From Cryptomeria japonica (lineage: Eukaryota; Streptophyta; Pinopsida; Cupressales; Cupressaceae), in contig NC_081410.1 of NCBI RefSeq assembly GCF_030272615.1, forward strand, positions 572,085,241-572,149,240: a stretch of DNA of 64,000 bases, written 5' to 3'. The translations under genes and the position numbers were made by a program. A model generated the notes under the pieces. The model did no database searches. It saw only the letters and a list, made by a program, of their open reading frames with translations, and was not told where the DNA came from. Below, piece after piece: positions 59,801 to 64,000 of this stretch (within the stretch, counting starts at the first letter, position 1; every line of letters begins with the position of its first letter).

Positions 59801-61154
59801 TTGAACCATGCAATATGATAGGGATGAGGATGTTTTTTACATTGCAAACTTTCAATTTATCTACCATTTCTCTAGAAAGCATATTCTCACAAGTATCTCC
59901 ATCAACAATTACTTGATATACCTTTCCTCCTAAAGTGCATCTAGTGAAAAATATATTGGTTTGGAGCCATGCATCATTTGGACCTTTGGTTTGTTCTTTC
60001 TCCTTCCTTGGTATCACCATTGTTCATCTCATCATGAGACTTTTTTCTACATTTGGTGAAACTTCTTGTTCTGATTCTTCATTCTCACATTGAACCAGGT
60101 TCAACTTGGGTAGTCCCCCTTTATTTTTTTCTTGCATGTTATAATTTTAACATTCAAATTCTCTATGGCCTTCTTCGTCGCACCTAAAACAAGTGAAAGG
60201 TCTTATTTGGTTTTCCCATCCTCTGCCACTGACAAAACCTCTACCTCTCTGTTGATTTTGTGGCTCTTATTGACCATCGACAAGTTTTTATATTCCTTGG
60301 GATGAGTCTCCCTTACTATAGTTCAAACCACCTCGCGAAGGAGATGATTGACCTCTTATTCCTCTATTTCTTTAAAAATATCGTCTATTTTGTTTTTCTT
60401 CTGGCTTTAGAGCCAACTGATAGGCCTCTTCCATACTTCTGACATGATGCATGCTCAACTCATCTTAGATTAAAAACTTTAAACCATTAACATACCTTGC
60501 AAACATTTGTTCATCATTTTCTTGGTATTCTATAGGAATGGACAATTTGTAGAACTCACTTGTGTAGTCTTCTACAGTAGAAAAAAATTGTTTCAGGTTC
60601 TGAAACCTTCAAAAAAGAGTTTGTACATAGTCTACTGCTAGAAAATTTTCTTTTAGTTTCTTCTCCATCTTGTCCCAAGTTTTTATCTTCTCATTTCCTT
60701 TTCAAATTCTTTCATTTTGCAAATGATCCCACTAGATCATTACATGTCCCTTAAGCTTGGTGCATGCGAACTTCACCTTCTTTTCTTCTATCATAATTTT
60801 CCTTTCAAAGAATTTATCCATGTTGTTCAGCCAATCTATCAACTCCTCTGGTTTAAGATTGCCCACATAATCTGATACTTCAATTTTGATCCCATCATTT
60901 CTCCCTTCTAACACCCTGCTCATCCTTTCCTCAAAGGGTTGTTCATTCAATTGTTCTTCCTCATCTTTAGCATCTTCATGTTGATCTTCACCTCTTTCTT
61001 GATCTATTTCATCATCAGAATACCCTCTTCTTCGCCTTATTCTTTGATTTGTCATTAGTTTTGTAAGGTCTTCTACTTGCCTCTAGAGGTTTTGCATATC
61101 TCTATGCATCTGTGCAAGACCTCCTCTTCCTCTTCGTCTTCCTCTCCCAGACAT
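56830..61154 (-). pseudogene. Gypsy gag-pol (minus strand), broken
   Basis: Gag starts at ATG 61154-61152 with MSGRGRRRGRGGLAQMHRD and includes NLKPEELIDWLNNMDKFFER (about 60870-60810). Protease with VDGDTCENMLS is at about 59910. RT includes [18 protein letters not shown] (about 58990) and the active-site box Y-F-D-N, where the second aspartate is replaced by asparagine (about 58885). RT/RNase H connection GFVISRDGVKMD is near 58740. Integrase: H-H-C-C region 57740-57860 with CRICQEAKG, catalytic core MDFVLGLP (about 57665), TSDRDVKF and HPQTDG, then a stop before IEVVNQS. C-terminal homology continues to about 56830. Stops occur throughout, and the frame changes at about 59740 and 58300. 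Confidence 0.88.
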
Positions 61155-61174
61155 CTTGCTACTTTGATACTAGA

Positions 61175-61703
61175 TGATGTAACCAAATTACAACCAGACA
61201 TTCACCATTAAAAGAATCATTAAAAATGAGATGAAACATGAATGAGACCAGATCAATAATTCTTCCTTATTATCCAACTACTCTGCTTCCACAATTAAAA
61301 TAAAACAATAATTTAACTACAATCCAAAAATTACCCTTTTTTGCAGATTTTGAGAAAATCAGTTTTTTGCCATTTTTGGTAATTTCTAAAACTACTCGGA
61401 TGAATACAAAAATTTCCAATTATTAAGAGTTATCTCAAGAGACACTACTTTTCAACCCTATAAGATATTACATGCATAAATAAAAAGATATTACAAAAAT
61501 AGGATTTACAAAATCCCGAAAAAAAACACAAAGGCAATTTTGAGGCCTTAGATGAAAGATTCAAGCCTTGAAAAGCTGATTTTTCCGAGGCCCTAGGTTC
61601 GGTTGGAAAACCAAACAACTCCTCATGATACGTCTCCACATCAAATATTAGCCCAAACGGGAAACCGAGTCAAAAGTTATGACTGTCGGAAGTCCCTGCA
61701 TCA
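61175..61703 (-). repeat. 5' LTR of minus-strand gypsy element
   Basis: 529 bp. Left of it, the minus strand reads CTAGTATCAAAGTAGC, a degraded version of the usual TGGTATCAGAGC primer-binding site, followed by the gag start codon. Confidence 0.9.
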
Positions 61704-61708
61704 ATGTC

Positions 61709-63250
61709 TCATGCCATGTCATTACATCAACAATAGTACATAATTAAATGGAGAAATATTACCCATTATAAATACAAATAAAGCATTCAAAATGAGTATA
61801 AATACAAATAAAGCATTCAAAATGAGTATAAAAAAATAAAATGAGAGCCATTGGAAGGCATGAAAGAGTGGAGGACCCAAATAGAATGAATCATGGGAAT
61901 CCTCCAATAGACTCATAGAAATATGAACCAATAGTTAAGCCTTATATCTCTAATTGAATAATTTTAGAAAAATAATACATGGGCATCTTCTAATTAGAGA
62001 GATTTTGGAAGAATTAGAATTGGTTGTTAATAATGTGAGTCATATGCAAAGAATTATCGAATATAATTCAAACACCATTTTTGTCCAAATATTTAGAGAT
62101 CTATATCCTCAAATTAAAATTAGTCGAAGATTTTTTGAAATCCAAAATTCTTTTAATATTAAAATAAGTCACACTAGTACAATTTTTTTATAATTATAAT
62201 TATTATGATGTTTCTTGAAATATATCTGTAGATTTTCATCCTAACAATTTTTTATAGGAGTGTAAGATATACACTACGTATATGTTCTTAAGAGATTTGA
62301 TTTTGATTATTTTATGTCAAAGAGTGGATGGTCATTTATTCTACAAGAAATCATACCATGAAAGTAAAAATGAATAAGTAAGTTTTGAAAAATATAAGTT
62401 AGTTGCATGGGGTCTAAAAGATGGTAAAGAAGCTCATAAAGGTGTGAATTGGTGAGTGGAAAGATAAGAGTGTATTAGTTTATTTTCATTTTTTAGAGAA
62501 TATAATGTATGAGTGTGCAAGGCATACACATATATATCATTTGTATATAATTAAACACTATAACTATAATGAGGCATAATAATAGCATTCATACTCCACT
62601 TAGGTTTATTCATTTGTGCATATATCATCAATTCATGCAAATAAAAATATAGACGAATAGAGGATGATATTGAGGGGGTTTATTTTTTATATCAATAATG
62701 ATCATACCTATTCTAGAGAGTTTTTGTAGGGTTCTTTTAATTTTTCTACCATGATTTGGTTAGTATGAGCATATTATTCAGTGTTAGCATATCACATGGT
62801 CAAATATTTGTCCATCACAATTCAAGAACTTGGATGTTCTATTAGTTGAGTAGGATAAGTAAGATGATTCGTGTCCAACATATGCTATTTTTTTTGTGAG
62901 GTTGGTCATGGTAAAGGGGAGCATGATGGTGTAGGTGCATGTATTAAAATATTCTTAGTACAAGAAGAGTTGGATAACAAAGAAAATGTAAAATTTATAG
63001 ATGCAACATCATTATTGAATAGTATAGCACTACTGTAGTATCATAAATTGTACACCTTTAATTATGGTGTCCAATTACACACTTTTATAATAATCACTTT
63101 AGTGTGTCTCATTTTATTATGCATTATAGGACCTTCAAATACATTTAATTAATAATTAATTCGAGAATACTCTTATTTGGGCCCTTAATCTTAGATGTGC
63201 CCTTTATCTTTTATCATGTTAATTAATTTTGTCCCACCCTATTTCAAAAA
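61709..63250. other. Unassigned AT-rich DNA at right side
   Basis: No gene I can support. The 79-codon frame at 61954-62193 lacks a recognisable domain. Continuous with 55560-56039 before the gypsy insertion. Confidence 0.5.
61771..61830. repeat. 30-bp perfect tandem duplication
   Basis: AATACAAATAAAGCATTC plus AAAATGAGTATA occurs at 61771-61800 and again at 61801-61830 with no differences. Confidence 0.9.
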
Positions 63251-63260
63251 TTCAAAATAA

Positions 63261-63577
63261 GTCCAAGGGGTTGAGCTTAGTTGGTTAAAGCATTGAGTTC
63301 TCAATGTGGAAACCCATGTTCAACTCCCATGAGGGACACCTTTGTGTGGAATTCTAAATTGTGACTCTTGGTCTTCCATTGTTGTTTAAAGTGGATTTCT
63401 AAGTTGTGACCCTTAGTCTTCCAATTGTTGTTTCTAGTTTGGTGCTCGAAAGGAGCTAGTATTTGTAATAAGTTTGCTCGAAAGGAACTAGTATTTATAA
63501 TAAGTTTGTAACGTGGATGCTTGAATGAGCAAAAAATGAGCTTTGTGATTCTATGATACTTAATACAATTTTTTTTT
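63261..63577 (+). mobile_element. tRNA-derived SINE with exact 10-bp TSD
   Basis: The 5' end resembles a tRNA with pol III promoter boxes: box A-like TGAGCTTAGTTGG at about 63274 and box B-like GTTCAACTCCC at about 63320, about 35 bp apart. A body of about 230 bp follows, ending in a T-run (63568-63577). The target duplication TTCAAAATAA is perfect (63251-63260 and 63578-63587). The body holds two tandem doublings: TTCTAA.TTGTGAC...TTGTTGTTT (63349 and 63398), and TGCTCGAAAGGA.CTAGTATTT (63442 and 63475). It encodes no protein. Confidence 0.85.
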
Positions 63578-63587
63578 TTCAAAATAA

Positions 63588-64000
63588 TACTTCCTCAACT
63601 TAAATATAACAATTTTTCATGAAACTTGTGTTTTTGGAAATAGAATCCTATTATCTCACATCCCTAAACATTTGAGTCTATTTTCTTGATACAGGGTCGC
63701 CCCAAGCTCTATTGACCAACTCTTTTTGGCTACAATTTTGGGAGGATAATATATTAGTCCTACCCTTCCTAAAAATATCCCCAATGTGAAAAAATAATAT
63801 TTCTAAGTTATCTATTTATAAAATCAAAGCTAGAGTCACATATATAAGTGAATTTCTTTCCTTATTTTGGATATATAATATAGCATCATTTAAAGGTGTA
63901 ATGTTATGATATTTCATGAAGTGAAGACTTAAACTTATGTGATGTTTTAGACCAAAAAATTCAAGATCTAATAAAAAAGCATCAAATATACATTCAACTT
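63588..64000. other. Right-edge AT-rich DNA
   Basis: About 400 bp. Nothing recognisable. Confidence 0.5.

Larger units (their letters stand above)
56045..61703 (-). mobile_element. Ty3/gypsy retrotransposon, minus strand, decayed
   Basis: LTRs are 534 bp (56045-56578, the 3' LTR) and 529 bp (61175-61703, the 5' LTR). On the minus strand they start TGATGCAGGGACTTC and end GGTTACATCA. The 5-bp target duplication ATGTC is exact (56040-56044 and 61704-61708). Read leftwards: gag, protease, RT, RNase H and integrase, i.e. gypsy order. The total is 5.7 kb. It differs from the Tat/Ogre element in size and protein and looks chromovirus-like, though I found no chromodomain. Confidence 0.93.

Overview
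The window is AT-rich nuclear DNA of a land plant and reads like part of a large, repeat-packed genome. A conifer or other gymnosperm is my best guess, inferred from TE density, long divergent intergenic DNA and a CYP76-like P450 cluster; I could not test this. About 40 of the 64 kb is transposable-element DNA. The only host genes I can support are cytochrome P450s, all on the minus strand.

Host layout. P450 gene 1 enters at the left edge (positions 580 to 1): 193 open codons of exon 1, continuing outside the window. Gene 2 is complete (14817 to 13192, two exons, 102-bp intron, 507 aa, all P450 motifs). Two more copies lie at 42406-42744 (internally deleted) and 47177-54137 (deleted, frameshifted, split by a retrotransposon). 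The non-coding flanks match too: about 580-2390 with 42745-44800, 10530-13190 with 44810-47176, and 14818-19350 (minus one insertion) with 54138-55330. Promoter-proximal sequence pairs gene 1 with the first pseudogene and gene 2 with the second, so a two-gene block was duplicated as a unit. In the left unit gene 2 is intact and gene 1 is open as far as seen; both genes of the right unit decayed.

Transposable elements, left to right: an L1-type LINE (about 2603-10174) carrying a 1270-bp DNA transposon with terminal inverted repeats; the 3' end of another LINE (about 11839-12165); an internally deleted Ty1/copia element (15158-18258, 289-bp LTRs); a decayed second L1-type LINE (about 19364-25460); a 14.9-kb Ty3/gypsy element of the Tat/Ogre type (27399-42271, LTRs about 1.4 kb); a 6.3-kb copia element (47590-53927) in P450 exon 2, itself carrying a 990-bp TIR element; a minus-strand Ty3/gypsy element (56045-61703); and a tRNA-derived SINE (63261-63577). 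Most have exact or near-exact target-site duplications that I located.

Most notable are: (1) the two non-autonomous TIR elements, unrelated inside but sharing a GGGTG terminus, a CCACTTTT motif and 4-bp target duplications, both with the empty site recoverable from the interrupted reading frame, one carrying an array of near-palindromic GGGCACCCGTTT units; (2) a Tat/Ogre gag-pol frame of 2,742 codons with no frameshift and 18 stops, each explainable by a C-to-T change; (3) a G-patch domain and a second RNase H in that element; (4) the block-duplicated P450 pair with asymmetric decay and nested insertions. No rRNA, tRNA gene or CRISPR was seen.
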